From Phoebastria nigripes (taxonomy: Eukaryota > Chordata > Aves > Procellariiformes > Diomedeidae), in the NCBI GenBank assembly GCA_035582835.1, contig JAYKAV010002319.1, positions 992,001 to 1,056,000 of the forward strand: 64,000 nt of DNA, given 5' to 3'. Numbering within the stretch: position 1 is the stretch's first letter; each line of letters opens with the position of its first letter. Below the pieces are notes generated by a model, which worked only from the letters and a program-made list of their open reading frames with translations, made no database searches and had not been told where the DNA came from. A program made the position numbers and the translations under genes. This document shows, one piece after another, positions 38,478 to 53,300 of this stretch.

Positions 38478-41400
38478 GCTTGTCACATGATGAAGAAATC
38501 TCATTTTCAGAGCAGGATAACTGATGATGACATCAATAGATTCTCTCAAAGGGGGAAGCACAGTTTCCAGTCACAACATTTGAACCTCAGTCACAACATT
38601 TGAACCACATTTTGACTGCAGTGTTTTCATGTTTCTGCCTCCAGTCACAGTAAGTTGAGTTGACGGTAAAAAATAATCTAGCATTTCCCATTTTTGAACT
38701 GTCACAGTATGAAATCCTTGCAACAAAACCAGTTTTTCCTGTTCAGATGTTTCTGAAAATAATTTCATCCAATTATTGCTGGATGACTGGTATTTGAAAT
38801 ACCATGTAGTGTTTAGTATGGCATTCCCAGTAAGGAGCACCTGATGAGTTGCTCTTCAGACAAACACTTCTTTCTTTTTCGGTGTTCTTGCTATAACATT
38901 TATTTCAGCAACCATTATCTTCATTTTCCATTCTTCTACAGATAATACCATTTCCTCCAGAGTATTTGTTCAAATATGATATTCCTAGTTCTATCCATTA
39001 CTTTGCAACAACACTACAACACAAAGCAGCAAAGGCACCCAACTAGTCCCCAGACGCTGCTCTTATTAGGGACCCACATTCAGTTTTCTGCAGTAAGAGA
39101 CCTGAAACATTACACTCAGCTGTTCATTGAAGAAAACGCACATTGGAGATCACACACTTTGTATATTCCTGAACTAGAAAGGCCTTTTAGCATGCTTGCT
39201 AAAGCTCCAGCTACAGAGGTGGCCAGGAGGGGAACCAGGCAAGAACAAAGGCAACAGAACTTGCTGAGCATGAGATCAACGAGGAAACCAAGTCAGCTGC
39301 TACCGGTACAGTGCTTCAGTTCCTGAAGCCAGCCCAGACATCTCGACAGAAATACTTCATCTAATGGGGCATTCCCTGGGCATTTAGAAAGAATGCTGCT
39401 TGGACAGCAAGATGTGTTTCCAAACTAAGCAACTGCAACAAAATAAACTACAGAGCAAATCTTTCTATGCATTTACCATGTACCAGTATACTAAAAATTC
39501 GTCCAAATAATTCACATGCCAAGAACACTGACACGAGGTTAAACACCACATATACTACATGATGTGCTGTCAAAGATGAAAGTTCCTAATAGCAAACTCC
39601 AGACTGTCAAATTAAATCTTATCATACTCAGTTACTTTGAATCCTTCCCTATATTCTTCCTCCTCCTATTGATACAATTTTATAGGTTATGCAGTCAAAT
39701 ACTTTCCACAAGATTGTAAGACTGTAAAATAACAACAATCATTGNAGAGACATACATTTTATTAACAGAATTTTCTGCTTTTTTTACATTTAATGTTTTC
39801 TTTAAGGGATAAAGATGTAAAATGCAGTTTTAAGACAGCAGTGCCTAAACTTTGATTATTGATCAGCTGTATGTACTAATCACTAAGGGCTAAGTGGTAT
39901 AAAATAAATGCTGCCACTAGCCACTTGTTTTGCAAGGCTTCTTAAAGCACATACATCACACTAACTAGCACTATCTATCTTTGAGGTATGTAGAACTTGA
40001 AATGACAGTAAAATATTCCCCCATACCATTGTACTTACTAGTTCCTTCCTGCCAATCTGGGATCTTAGAATACTGGAACAGGTCAACAGGACAGTCCAGC
40101 AGTAAGCAAGACCCAGATGTTAACTCACAGCAGAGTACTGTTGGGAAAAACAAAACAAAACAAAAACACAAACAAGAAAGGCGTGGGGAGAAAAAAACAT
40201 TTTAAATATTCTACCTAAGCAAAGAGGTTAGTGAAAGCAACAGCATGTTATGACGCTGCTCTTCAGAATGAGACACACCAAGCCAAATACAAAAAAACCC
40301 CAACAACTTGAAAAAGCAGCAGCAAAGTGACCCATACTCCAGTCCTCCAGAGTGAAGTTAATAACAAACCAGGGCAGCTCATATTGCAGAATTTAGCTGG
40401 AGTGACCTAACAGCAGCAACTGCTATCCAAACAAATGAGCTATGGCAAACCTACAGTGTTTGATCAATGCTCTCAAGAATGTGCATATTGGAGATGTGTA
40501 GAGAAAAAGGAAACTCTTGATAGATAATTTTAAGATTTGCAGTGTCACTATTTCTATCACCCAACACTTGTTTGTAGACAAACTATCATTATTTTCAAGA
40601 TAACTGTGGTAAAATACTATGGCAAATCAGTGACTCTTCAGGCACCTAGAAGTTGTTTGTGAATCCAGTTTATCTTTAAATGCCAAAGTCATTTGTCCTC
40701 ACTGACATCTATGAATCTGAAGGTCACAGTCTGAGACTGTCAAAAACTACAATATTTTGGCCAAATCATAACAGAGTACCTTAAGAAATGCCGTATTTTA
40801 CATACCTTTTAAAAATCCCATATTTTATTCTCATGCAACTCACCCATTCAACATTGACATCTTTGGGCTAAAACTCCACATAGCCAACTAAGCAAAAAAA
40901 GTTACACTAGAGCCAGTAAAGGAGTAAATATTGCAATCAAAAGAAAGATTTTCAGTCTACATGAATGTTAGAACATTGGTGCCGAAATGTTAATTTGAGG
41001 AGAAATGCCCTGCCTACAACTGAAGTGCTTCTTCCTGGACCTCATCTCCCTTTCAAATAGCTGAAATTCAGATTACGTGGGTCTAACAAAAAACTTTTCT
41101 TATTTTAATACTTGCCTTTGGAACTTGCAACATGCTTACAAAGTTTTTAAGAATTACTCGCAGTGTTTAAATAGAACTTGGAAGCTGCTGACAGTGTTAT
41201 CCAGTGATGCAAATACACATGCAACCATATATATGCATACAGGTATACAAGATACAAAATGTACCTTTTATTCCTGACTGGTTTCATTACTCCCAACCTC
41301 AGTAATGAACATGCCACTACAATATGCTGTTTGAGGTTCCAAGGATTATTTTACAAGTGGTTAGCTTTTCACACAAAAAAAAATATCTAGGAAATGAAGT

Positions 41401-44400
41401 AATTTGTTGGTTTTGAAACTATAGCAGCCATCATTACCATTCATTTTAGCACTGTTGCTTATCTATGTAGTAAAGCTGGCTATTTCAAAAGACATCAGTT
41501 ATTCACAGCATGAGCGCCTGCCTGCTTGCCCTCCAATACAGAAGGGTATCAAAGTCCACTATTCTACAACTACTCAGGGTAATCTACAAAACTTGTCAAA
41601 GTAATGTAAAATATTAGCTTTTTGCCTTTGATTAAGTAGTCTGAAGTGTATTAATAGCTTTTCTTCAGTTTTAAGGCTCAGCAGAGGGAGGTACTTCATA
41701 GACATGGACAGATGAATTTAAACCCATTTAATCTCAAGAGTTTACAGATAAGGGCATTGATAATTTTATCTAAGAAAACTGAAGGCAGGCCAGAAATAAT
41801 TGGGGATTCAAAACAAACCTACACTGTAATCTATTCTTAGGTAACTATCTTACCTTTAGTCCTTACTGGAACCATCATACGCCTGCTGACACCAGACAGC
41901 AACTTTACTTTATTTCTTCTTTTACAAATTCCTCTGTTGCACAGTTTAGAAACACAAATATGAGGTGGCACAGAGAAAACCTAAACTAATCCTAAAAGAT
42001 TGACTCTGATATACCAAATAAATATCTGCAACTGTAACTGAAAACTGCATGCAACTTGTCTACTAGAGTAATGCTAACTAGAGATCAACTTACAGCTCAT
42101 TGATTTGACATTTAGTATTATTTTTTGCATCTTTTGATGATTTAAATGTTTAAGACAGACCGGATCATCCCTCACCTCTATACTCAACTCATGCAAATAC
42201 TGAGCCAGTGCTCTAAATCCTTCTCTGCAACTGGGTTGATTGTGTAGATCAGCAGAAGCAGCTCTCTCCTAGAAGCATTGTTACTTATTTAGTTTCTGTT
42301 CTGGAGGAATAACTAATGATATGTTCTGAAGATATTTTTGGCACTACAAATCTGTACCATCCTAGTGCCCCAAAGGGAAATTGTCAGTGCATCTGTTCTG
42401 TTAATATGACTGGGAATGAGAGGAGCTGTGGCATGGGGCAAGTCTAAGACAGACTAGAATGCCCAGATCCCCACATAAAGAAGTGGTTCAACAGGAAGCT
42501 TGTCATTTAAAGGATGTTAAAAGTTAAGCCAACCTAACCAGAGTTTGCCCTATCTATATCTGCAATTACCTCCCTATTTTACTAAAATGAAATTGTTTTC
42601 TTTGAGTAGCTCAACTACTAGTAAACTTCCCCTGAACAGCCAAAAGTATTGTAAGGAGTATCTTCCACTCTCACCATGCTTTCATTCACAGCATTTTACT
42701 GGTGCAGACAAAGGTCGCCAAGGAGCGTCACGGCAGCAGTTGGTGTTGTTTCTCCTTTGCTCAGCCACAGGGAATAAAAGCTAACCACTCAAACTGAGTT
42801 GCACCATAGCTTCACCCCACGTCCCCAGCAGCCCACACATTTATTCACATACATAACTGGTTCACACTAAAAGACATTTCTGCACCTGCTTGATCTTGAA
42901 GTTGCCTTTCAGACTGGTCTGCTAATAACAAGTCAGGTGAAATTTTCAGTGCAACTTCTTAAGGGACTTTAATAGGGTATGCCACACCAAGATATCCCTT
43001 TTAGCAAAATAAACTTTACGCCTCCATGTCACAAAGAACAAAATTATTGCAGGCACAGGAAATATATTTCTGTCATCTTCCACGACTGGAATTCATGGCT
43101 TCACATTTACTTAAGAAGAAAATGCTAAGTGATGAACTAATTAGGTTTTTTTCCCCTAATGTATTTGACAGCTAACAGCACAAATTACTGGCTTTTCTAC
43201 TGCAGCAGAATCTTCTAGACTGCCAATGGCCAATCTTGAACATCTGCCGCCTTGCAGGTTATTTGCTCAGACTGATAGCAGTCAGCATACCCACTTGAAA
43301 AACTTGCTGTAAGTGTTCAATGCTTGAAAGACCTTCCGGTCCAACCCTGGAGTTAGTCTATCTTTCCCCCCCCCAAAATGCTTACAGAAACAGCAGCTGT
43401 CATTTCCATCATCATCAACAGAGGAGACTCACAGTAACGCCTCTCAAAATTTTCTGTAACATTCAGCTTGCAAATTTGGCCAGTTTGAATTCAAAATGTT
43501 AAGTACAGCATTCCAAAACCACGCTATTTGAGTTTGTTGCTATCTTTATCTATAGCCCAGGTAAATACTGCTGACCTATCAGAGATACTGGTGAAATAGT
43601 ACCTCAGAGCACCAAATGCCATGTTGAATTCTGAGGTCTCAGCACTGCAACTGTAAGACTCCAGCAATCCACTGGATGAGAACTTTGGAGAATGCAACAC
43701 TACCAGCACTGCTGTAGCGTTGGGTGAACTCGCTGCACTCTTGTGGAATTCTTACAAGACTGGTTGTTCCCAAAATGGGAAACTATGATCTCTGTATTTT
43801 TAAGATACAGAATGTAGTATTATGCTATGAAATTCCACAATGAACATTCAGAGTTGCCTTCTCCTGTATATGTAGTGCCCACCACAGATCAGGGAACAGT
43901 AAGGACTTGTAGTTTTTCTGCACTTAGATATTACCAGCAGGCTGTAAATAGTACTGAAAGAATATTCAGATTCTTCTCCATGACAGCTGGGTTGAATTTA
44001 AAGATGCTCCAGCAGTTTGTGCATGTCAAAGTCCTTGCAGTGTTGAGTAGAAACTACTGCTCAGACCCAGCTTTCAAACGGTTACATAGTCAGAGCAAGA
44101 AAACATTGCCAGGGTACTGAATATCGATAAGCTAGTCACTCAAAAATAATTAGATTAATCTCAGTGAAGTACAGATGGATAACACAAAACTGATCCCATT
44201 TACATGCAGTTCAGCTAGTTAATTATATTTCACAGATCTTCCCAGACTGATATTTATACAAATATTCTGATCTGTTGCTGTTTTCCTCAACAACAAAAAA
44301 AAATAGCTCATGGTTGTTACTACTTCTAAATCTGATGACCCTAAATTACCCCAAAATTAGCCTTGTCTCAAGAGATAGCTGATGCTCTGTCAAGATAATT

Positions 44401-47400
44401 ATACTTTACTAGTGGGCCTAGCACTCTACAATCTCCTGCAGTTTCATATAGGATGCATTAATCCTTGAAATACACAATTTATGCATGGTACATGAAATGA
44501 AAGAAATGGCCTTTGCTGCAACAGAATAGCTATGCAAAGAAGAGATGAAATTGAGTAGCTTCCTTCATGTATTTTAGAGACTACTGCTGAGCACTGAAAA
44601 AAACACAACTGTAGTTGTTTCTTAATCTCAACAACCGAAAGTAGAAATATTCCTCTCTCCCCTTCATGTCAGACAACAACCTTCTATCAGTGTAATGGAT
44701 TTGGCTTTCACGTGGGTCCAAGATTTTCTAGGACAGTCAAATGCAATCTCATGGTCAACCAGCATGGTCAGCATTGCCAGAACACAATACAATAAAACAG
44801 ACTGGAAAAGGTTCTGGACTGTACGGGAACTTTAAAGAAACCTGCAAGCTATAAGAGATGCTTTAGTTAGATTTCCTGCTATCGTTTCAACCCTTCTTCC
44901 ACGGCATCCAAGAATAACAACAGGGCTGGTAAGTGCATACCAGGAAAACTAGGCAAGACTTCACAACCCTAGATACATGCACATACACATTTAAGATGCA
45001 CTTGGCAAGCTGTTATCCAGTGAATTCAGGTTTATTAATATGCACTTCAAAGCACAATGGCTACTAGCATTAATGACGTTGCCTGTAAAGCAGTTGCATA
45101 TTATCTTCTTAGCCTCTAGTGGATTAGGTGTGTTAAAATAATGTGTCACAGCACTGATCAATACTGGATGACTTGTTTCTTCTGTTGACCCAAGGCTTGT
45201 ACTAAAAGTGTATGTGTGTGAAGTAGATATAAAAATAACTCATTCTGTTACCTTTACACAAAACTGGCCCTCAAGTGCAGAAAATAATGCTTAACTAACT
45301 TTTAATTGACAAAGTTTCATTAGTGCACTGGATGTTTCCAAATAATTTCAACAGAACGGAAGTCAATCTATATTTGCATGGCCTGATGTATTAAAGTATG
45401 TTGCACAGTAATTATAGTTATCCAAGTTATTAAACACCTATTAGACACTTAAAAAAAAATGCTACATGAAAGTTAAATTAGGCAGAAAATTCTGCCCATG
45501 AATGTATGTCAACTGAGGTAACAAAACTCAATGTAAAAAAAAAAAGCTAACTGCTTGGAACTTTAATTGCATCAACAAATTTGTAGCCACTCAAATTCTG
45601 ATGTGCAATGCCAGTTGCAAAAGCCTGCAGCAGTATCATTTGATCCTACCAACTATGTCATACACAATTAACTAACTGCAAGACTATCAGGTCATTTAAC
45701 TGGTACTTAAACTATCATTCCTAACCTTGCCTAAATCAGAAGGCTAAATTGTAATTGGTACCGTAACAATACCATCAGCATATACAGTAGTCTATCAAGA
45801 TAGATCTTAAAACGCTCAGCCAACTTCCCTGACAACGGCCAGTATGAGTCCAGGCAATGAAATACTACTCTTCAGAAGCATCAGCTCTTCAGGAGCAGAC
45901 ATTGGGTGAACCTCACAAGAAGATTCAGAGAACAAACTCTTCAAATATAGAGCACCCTGAGGCAGATACTTTAATAGCGATCTTCCTGTACAGTGTAACT
46001 TTGAGGACCCAGAAACTCCAAACATAGCAATAAAGCTACTGTTACTGTGAGACAAATCCTTTACACGCCCATGGGCAAACTCTGCAGAATAAAATGCAAG
46101 ACTTGCTATTGCTTCTATGTGTTCTATTAACATCAAAGATCAGTAGGTTTCAAACAAACATTCTTTCAGTTTTAACTCAGTTGTTCTTTCAGCTTCACTT
46201 CATACCCTTCTGCAGTTCTGGACATCCAACTGGCATTACCCTGCTCATTTCTCTCAACAGATAATTTCCCTCTACAGCACATAATAATACAACTTTTCCA
46301 AAATGGCATCATGCTTTTCACATTGATTTGGCTATGACTCGAAGAAAGCCCTTAAAACAAACACAGGGTTGTTTGCTTGCTTCATATCCATTTTCCCTTA
46401 TGTGCATCAAGTGAACTTAGCCAAGATAACAGCTCAGTCAATGCCTCAATTAACAAGTCACCCACTGGTATTTAAATATTACTTCCATCAAAATCATTAA
46501 TGTGGAAACTGTGGTGTAACAATGACTGCTGAGTCCTTTCCATTTGCATTAGCACTCAAAACAGGTGCCTCAAGTCCACTTTTCCCACCTTCTCCTCCCA
46601 TTTGCTGCCTCTACCTCTAGATGTGATGAAAGTGAAAAGCACAGAGATTCTCAGAGCTGCACTCAGAGCAGCAGCAGTCTGCCATCTGGATGGTTTTATG
46701 TAGGGTTACAGAAAAATAATTTTGTTCACTTCTCAGACAACCTGTGTTTAGTACCTTGTGACAAGAACATTCATCACTGTTACAATGCCCATACAACTCA
46801 GCACAGGTCAGCAAGCTAGTGAAACGAGGCTTACTCATGGTAAAAGATGACATTTGAGAGTCGTTTGTTACTGTCTTATTCAAATTGGCCAAAATAACAA
46901 AACAGATATGATACAACCTTCAAATCTTTGAAAGGGCTAGCTTTTCTTCAGCTGAAAATAGATTTACCTTTTTGTAGGTAAAGGACCCTGTCCTTTCCCA
47001 TGTTTACTGGAAAGAGTCAGGAGAAGAGGAAAAAAAAAGTAATACTAAAGAAATCAAGTGAAACAACATTGATTCAGAAAGTCAAGTTACTATTTTAAAA
47101 AGTCCACAAATTTATACAAGATACAAGGATGGCCAAGAAAGAAATAAATCTTCCCCCAGTAAATTTGCTCCCATGTGAGTTTTCCCTCTTCAAATCTATC
47201 CACTCTCCCCTTCAACTCTTACTTGCTCAAGTTTTAGGAGAGATGCAAATGAATATCAGGAAACACATTAAAAGGAAACTGTCCATAGTAGTGTTTAATT
47301 GCACTTACTACAACTTAGTTTAAAACAATTAAACAAGAAACTGAACCATGTAAACTGAACTCTGCTCAAATAACGATCTCCTTCCCAGAGGTCCACTGCA

Positions 47401-49716
47401 ACAAGACAACCAGACCAATAACCCGCATGGAAAACAAGAGNTGAATGATGCCAGCTGTAGTCAAGCAATGCTGCATAACCTGAGCTCACTTGAAGGCATT
47501 AAAGCAAACTTAGCATCCGTAATTGCACTCCAGAAGAAACCTTTTTAACCAACCCAAACTAGAAGCTCATAATGCTGGAGGGTCATTAACAATCTCACCC
47601 CTAGCAAGCAGACCACTTCTACTAAGAGAAGATTCCCTGGGGATGCAGTCCCCTGTCCCAGACAGCATTGCCACAATCCCATCCTTTCCTTCACCCCACT
47701 GTCCAGTTTCTCCCATTCCCACCTTACACTGGCACTCAGCTCTGCCCATAGCAAGTAGGTGCAGAGAGCTAAACTATCCAACTTTGTCTCCCTCCCCACC
47801 CCCCTTCTCCACAATATTAGTTTTCAACTAGACTGCAATTTCCAGTCTAGCTCTCTGCACAGTCAGGCCAATGCTAAGGTTGACACAAGGGAAGAAGGGA
47901 GGAAGAGCAAGACAGCACTAACCTTGGTTCAATCTAAACCAATCCACCTTGGAATTGCACCCTTAGAGAAGCATTTCTACATCAGTAAACAGTTATTATA
48001 TACACTATAGGCTTCTATCCACACACAGTGCTTATCAGGATACCAGTTAGACCTGAGGGACTCATGGTAAGGAAAAAGGCAAAGATATTCTCTTCACAGC
48101 AGTCACAGCACCTGTTCCAACACCAGGACAACATGGCCTAGATACAGGATGCCAACAGAAAAGCCAAACTTCTCTTGCTTTAGATGAGGGAGGAAGAGTA
48201 TACCAGAATAGATTTTGCAGTCTAAGGGCAAAGGTACCAGGAAGGCCTGCACTGCTGATCTAGCCTTTTAAATCCTTTATGAAGAGAAAATACCCAAGCA
48301 CAGATGCTCCAGAAGTAGCAAGAAATAGCTCAAAGAGGTTCTCCATCAGATTCATTTATTGTTAGAGTGTATCAACAACAAAGTTGTTCAACATTAGGCT
48401 ATCTCTTTTGCTGTTTTCACTGTACTGGAAAAGGTAAACTCTCACTTGCATGTAATTTTGCACAAGAACGAGCTTTTTCAGACAAAGATTTATGCAAATC
48501 TGCCTAATAAACAGGTTTCATTATCACAGCTTTTACAACAACACAATCAGCATTCAGTTTATATTACAAGTTTAGAACAGCATTTATGGCAACTTCTGTC
48601 AAAGGCAGACGGCACAAGGTTATCACCTTTTTTAAACAAATTATCATGCTTATTTACTCCCAAAATTCACTCATTTCACCCATTTCAGCATAAACCATTT
48701 ACACTATATAGCTAATGGGATGAGAGGGACAACATTTAATAATTAATTTATATAAAGATTTCAGATACTTCATTGCAATGCCTGTAGGAGACTCCAAGAC
48801 ATGTGGAATGGAATGGAGTGTTTTATTAACATCAGGTTAGATATGACAGTCACCTCTACTTTCTACATTTGTGCCCAAGAATAATATTGCACAGCTAGGG
48901 AGACTACATTTTATTTCTCAGCTGTAGGACTATAACCAGAGAAGAGATGACCCTTCTATCTTAGTAGCTAAAGCAGCTATCCAAAATGTAGGGTAGCATA
49001 AGTTTCTCCATCCTGTCCTTAAAACATCTAATATGAAAAGTGTTTCCAGCATTGAAACAACTCAAATTTCCCAACTAGCTCAAGTTTGACTAAAAATTGG
49101 ATTTATCATGTCTTATCAAGATGCTTTCTCATAGCTGAAGGAGCATTGAATATGTGAGTTCCCTGCAAACATATGAACATATCTTCTAGTTTCACAGATG
49201 CTACACATGTCAAAGCTCCATGTGAACATAAGTTTGCAGTGCATGGTACAGTTAAACAGCAAAGGCCTTCACAAACACAAGGAAACAAACAGCCTGGGTT
49301 ATAACAAAACCAGTAATTTTTGCAAGCTACATTGCTCTGGAACGATAGCTGGCTTTGTCCTCCTCCCAGTTCTCATTTAAGCCTTTACTCTTAATAAAGG
49401 TCACAGATACTGCAGCCGACTTTATTTAGCCGCCATTCATTTGCAATAAATAGAGGCTTTGTTTACAAGTTTGAAATACAGAAAGAAGGCCTACCCCACA
49501 CACTTGACAAGCAAGCAATCTGGAATGCAACAGCATAAAGGTCTTCAACTATTAGTGACTTCACATTTACAAGATACGAGTTTGTCAAGGAGCTGTCAAA
49601 GCTGTAGAGTTAATAAATTAGCAGTTCTCCACCTTATGTACTGGATATACCACAAATGGATGTACCAGCAGCATATAACAGATACTTTTAGTCTACTTGA
49701 CTGTCAGATCAGACTG
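38478..49716. other. AT-rich noncoding DNA
   Basis: No recognised gene or transposon. Contents: N bases at 39745 and 47441, a C9 run at 43366-43374, an A/C-rich patch at 40144-40175 and the small tandem repeat at 38568-38606. The minus-strand open frame at 45816-46136 (106 codons) reads smoothly but is within chance length and matches no protein I know. The interval 47520-47830 is more C-rich, with open frames on both strands and no recognisable product. Confidence 0.55.
38568..38606. repeat. 20-bp tandem duplication
   Basis: CAGTCACAACATTTGAACC occurs twice with a period of 20 bases (38568-38586 and 38588-38606), with no mismatch, which suggests a recent duplication. Confidence 0.9.
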
Positions 49717-49834
49717 TCTTGCAGCCCAAAAAGCCAATCATGTCCTGGGCAGCATAAAAAGAAGCGTGGCCAGCAGGTCGAAGGAGGCGATTCTCACCCT
49801 CTACTCTGCTCTCATGACACCCCATCTGGAGTAC

Positions 49835-50330
49835 TGAGTCCACCTCTGGGGTCCCCGGTACAAGACAGACAGACCTGTTAGAGCGGGTCCAGAGGAGGGC
49901 CACAAAAATGTAAGAGGGCTGGAACAGCTCTCCTATGAAGAAAGGCTGAGAGGGTTATTCAGCCTGGAGAAGAGACGGCTCTGGGGAGATGTTAGTGCGG
50001 CCTTCCAATACTTAAAGGGGGTTTCTAAGAAAGATGGACAGAGACTTTTTACCAAGGCCTGTAGTGACAGGACAAGGGGTAACCATGCAACCATTTTAAA
50101 CTAGAAGAGGGTAAGTTTAGATTGGACATAAGGAAGAATTTTGTTGGGTTTTTTTTTGGTTTTTTTTGTTTGTTTGTTTGTTTTACGAAAGCGGTGAGAC
50201 ACTGGAACAGCTTGCCCAGAGAAGTTGTGGATGCCCCATCTTTGAAAGTTGGATGGGGCTTTGAGCAACCTGACCTAGTGAAAGATGTCTCTGTCTATGG
50301 TAGGGGGGTTGGACTAGATGATCTTTAAAG
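49835..50330 (+). pseudogene. Decayed end of CR1 reverse-transcriptase ORF
   Basis: The reading frame of CR1 ORF2 is recognisable before and after an in-frame TGA at 49835-49837. Further on, the peptides [15 protein letters not shown] and GVGLDDL are still legible near 50195-50328. The T/G expansion and a small deletion disturb the frame between and after these. There is no function; it is dead on arrival because of its 5' truncation. Confidence 0.8.
50141..50184 (+). repeat. T/G expansion inside the CR1 copy
   Basis: Where other CR1 copies have a short T run (AGGAAGAAATTTTTTACG), this copy carries about 44 bases of TTTTTTTTGG and TTTG units. The surrounding CR1 sequence fixes its origin: the tract grew from a T run after insertion. 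Confidence 0.8.
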
Positions 50331-50365
50331 GTCCCTTCCAACCCAAACCATTCTATGGTTCTATA

Positions 50366-53300
50366 ATTGTTATTAATAAGCATGTTGAAACCAGCAACTT
50401 CCACTGCACTGCAAAGAATCAGAAAAGCATGAATACCTAAAAGGTTTTATAGTCTCCTGTTTTTTTCATGTTATTCCGATTACACCGTAAGATTTAAAGG
50501 TTTTAGTCTTGTTTCCTCTGACCATAACAAAATTACCACTAATACTTCCTTAAGAAATTTATTGTTTTGCGAAAAGGATAACTGAAAAAGATTATACTTC
50601 AAACCTGAATCAAGCACACTTTCCTGAAGTATGAAAGGCATCTCACTGCAGTACTGCAAGTGACAAGAAGTGATCTGTTCCATTAATGCCAGCTCAATGT
50701 ACTAGACAGTTGCAAGTGAAATTCCTAAATACACAGTCTGGAGAACCAACAGCCTCAATTTTTACAGAAGTGTCACATTCGAACATATTTCACCAAAGAG
50801 GAGATAATGACTTTTGACCTTTTCTTATTTTCCTCACACAACATATATGGGTTCAGGGTTTCTTTATCAAGCCATTTTACACTCACATTTGTTATTCTCC
50901 TTTCTTTAAAGGAAAATGTCAGTAGAAATAAGCTGAAAGTAGGGCAGAGATCACCAACAGAGATGGGAGAAGAGCAACAAGGTGACCAACACAGCAGTTT
51001 ATTTCCTTAATTAATATTTGCACTCAGCACTGCAAAAAGCCATCCCATCATGCTGAGCTAATGCCACCTGCAGCATCACCACTTCTCCAATTCCACTGTT
51101 TTGAATTACAGCTTATCTTAAGCTTATGATTTCAAAAACCACTTAGAAGGTGGGAAAATGTAGCCAATGGAATTGTAGCTGTATGAAGCAGGAACAGCTG
51201 CTCTGCTGTCCAACTTACAGAAGCTAATTTATGCTGTAATTTTATGGCTCAAAACATAGACAGCTGTAAAATCGCCAGGCTCCCCACTCACTATCTTTTA
51301 CCTTTAAGACACTTGCTCTTCTTCAACCAAGAAACACACCTGGATTCTTGTGCATAGCCACCACAGGGTAAATACTCTCCTCTTCATCTACATAATACCT
51401 TTAAAATCCATAACCCTTTCTTGGAAAGATGAAGAGCTAAGATCTCATGGGGGAGAGCAAAGAATTGGCTTAGGAGAAGGGTGAAAAGACAACAGATTAG
51501 TTTCATTCAGCAAGTAACAGAGTTGGGAAGTGGCAAGTTAAACAGTCCTGACTTAATGGGAAACATCCGTGTAAACACGGGCTGCACATGGTAACAGAAA
51601 AAAGCGAGGAGAATTTAACCTTGAAAGAGGATTTTGAGTGTCTGACAATCTTTCTGTTGAGGGTTATGTGGATGATTCAAATTTCTGTAATACTTTTGGA
51701 GAATAAAGACTGCTATTGACCAAAAAAAGCCCCATGTTTAATATTTCAGTCATCTAAGTTTAAGTCCAAAAGCCACCTTTGTAAATCCAAAAAAGTTCAT
51801 AACCTCAAGACAAATCTATATCAAAGTTGTCCCATTTGTCTACATTTTGCTCACATTCCAAGCGTTTAAACTTGAGGTGACAACTCAGGTGAAACAGACA
51901 TTGGACCTCATCTTCCACCAGTGACTTTTGCATCAAAACCATGGACTAATTACCAAGACTGCTATCTGGCACTGCTTGATACTGGGACCTGGCCCATCAA
52001 TATCTCTGACCAAAAACATCAAACATTTCCAAAGAGATCACTCTGCTGATTCTGTAGCTTTACCAGTGGGTATAAAAGTTGGTCTGACATCTGCCACCAT
52101 AATCCCTGCTCATCATTTAGATAACATTATCATCTCCCCCAAGAAGTCCCTTCCTTGTCAGTGCTTTAGACTTCTCATTTAACAGTCCCATTCACCTCAC
52201 ACTGCAGGTCACTTTCTCACATTGTTCCCCTCTCCTCTCTCAGACAGGGAAGTCTGAGCAATCTCTTTTCTCATTGCACTCCTACCACAGATGCCTTCCG
52301 CACTGTGGTTCATACCTCACCCATGGTAGGTAGAAATCCAAGTGCATGCAAGGAGGAAAATGTAAACCTCCACTGAGGTAACTTTTGCCAAGAGCAGCTT
52401 CTTCCTTTTCATTACACAACACTACTGACTTTTGATTCCTCACATTTCTGTCTTAGGACACAAAAAAACCACAACACAAACTTCTCCTGTTACATAGCTC
52501 TGAAGTACACAGTGTTTTCCGCCTTCATTCACACACTCAAGAAACACTTCTGTGAACAAAGACAATTCCATAGCTACCAAACAAATGCCAAACTTGAGTT
52601 AGAGTATTACACTGACCATCCTGACATCCAGGGAGCCTGGTAATGCTTGGAGAAGAAACAGGAGGAGCAAATAGATCCAGTTTGTCAAACTAACCTAGTT
52701 CTTTCACAGGGATTTCTACAATTACAGCCTACAACTTCATTATAACAGCAGTCAGAGGAGCCAGCAATTGGTTATTAGAGAGACCAGCTGTGCACACACA
52801 CACATGTGTAAGGGAAAATTGTAAACATATCTCCTCTGACCTTAAGGATGAGAAAAACAGGGACATGGACTTTTCAAGCCACTTGAACTACTTAAGGTTT
52901 TCCCATTATACTTTCAATTATGCAGCAAGGGTTTCCCATCCAGGGAAAATTATTCAGTCTTCAAACCAATGGCTGATGCACAAAGAAGCTTAAGTTCTCC
53001 AAACTGCAATGACCATATTGCAGATGCATTACACATGACCGTGGACATACGCACCAGAACTGGCAGAAGTTATTCTGGAAGAGAACAGCCAACAACAAAA
53101 CCACTCTTTTGGGTTTCAGTCACTTGAAATTGAGCTGATATCAAGTTAACTAAAGCATTAGCAGGATTTTAACAGCATGTTGCCTAGCAAGTTACCAAAT
53201 AATGCCCACAGAGATATTAAAAGCTAAAGCTATTAAGTGTTGTATGGTTTCTGGGCAGGTCTGTTCAGGTCGTAACCAGAAAGATTCTACGATTTCTCTT

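Larger units (their letters stand above)
49717..50365 (+). mobile_element. CR1 LINE fragment, 5'-truncated, plus strand
   Basis: The last ~650 bases of a chicken-repeat-1 non-LTR retrotransposon. Recognisable landmarks in order are GCAGCCCAAAAAGCCAATC, GTGGCCAGCAGGTCGA, AGAGCGGGTCCAGAGGAGG, GAGAAGTTGTGGATGCCCC, and the 3' end GGTCCCTTCCAACCCAAACC with the short tail ATTCTATGGTTCTATA. CR1 normally lacks a poly(A) tail and ends in such 8-bp units. It encodes the end of the reverse-transcriptase ORF, now inactive: TGA replaces the cysteine codon after LEY (49835-49837). About 15-20 bases present in the usual sequence are missing near 50248. A T/G tract has expanded inside it. Confidence 0.95.

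Noticed and set aside
45816..46136. 106-codon minus-strand open frame that reads smoothly
   Set aside because: No clear splice sites at its ends, no recognised domain, and chance length.
47523..47831. C-rich patch with open frames on both strands
   Set aside because: Higher C content lowers stop frequency; the predicted proline- and serine-rich peptides match nothing, and no CpG island is present.
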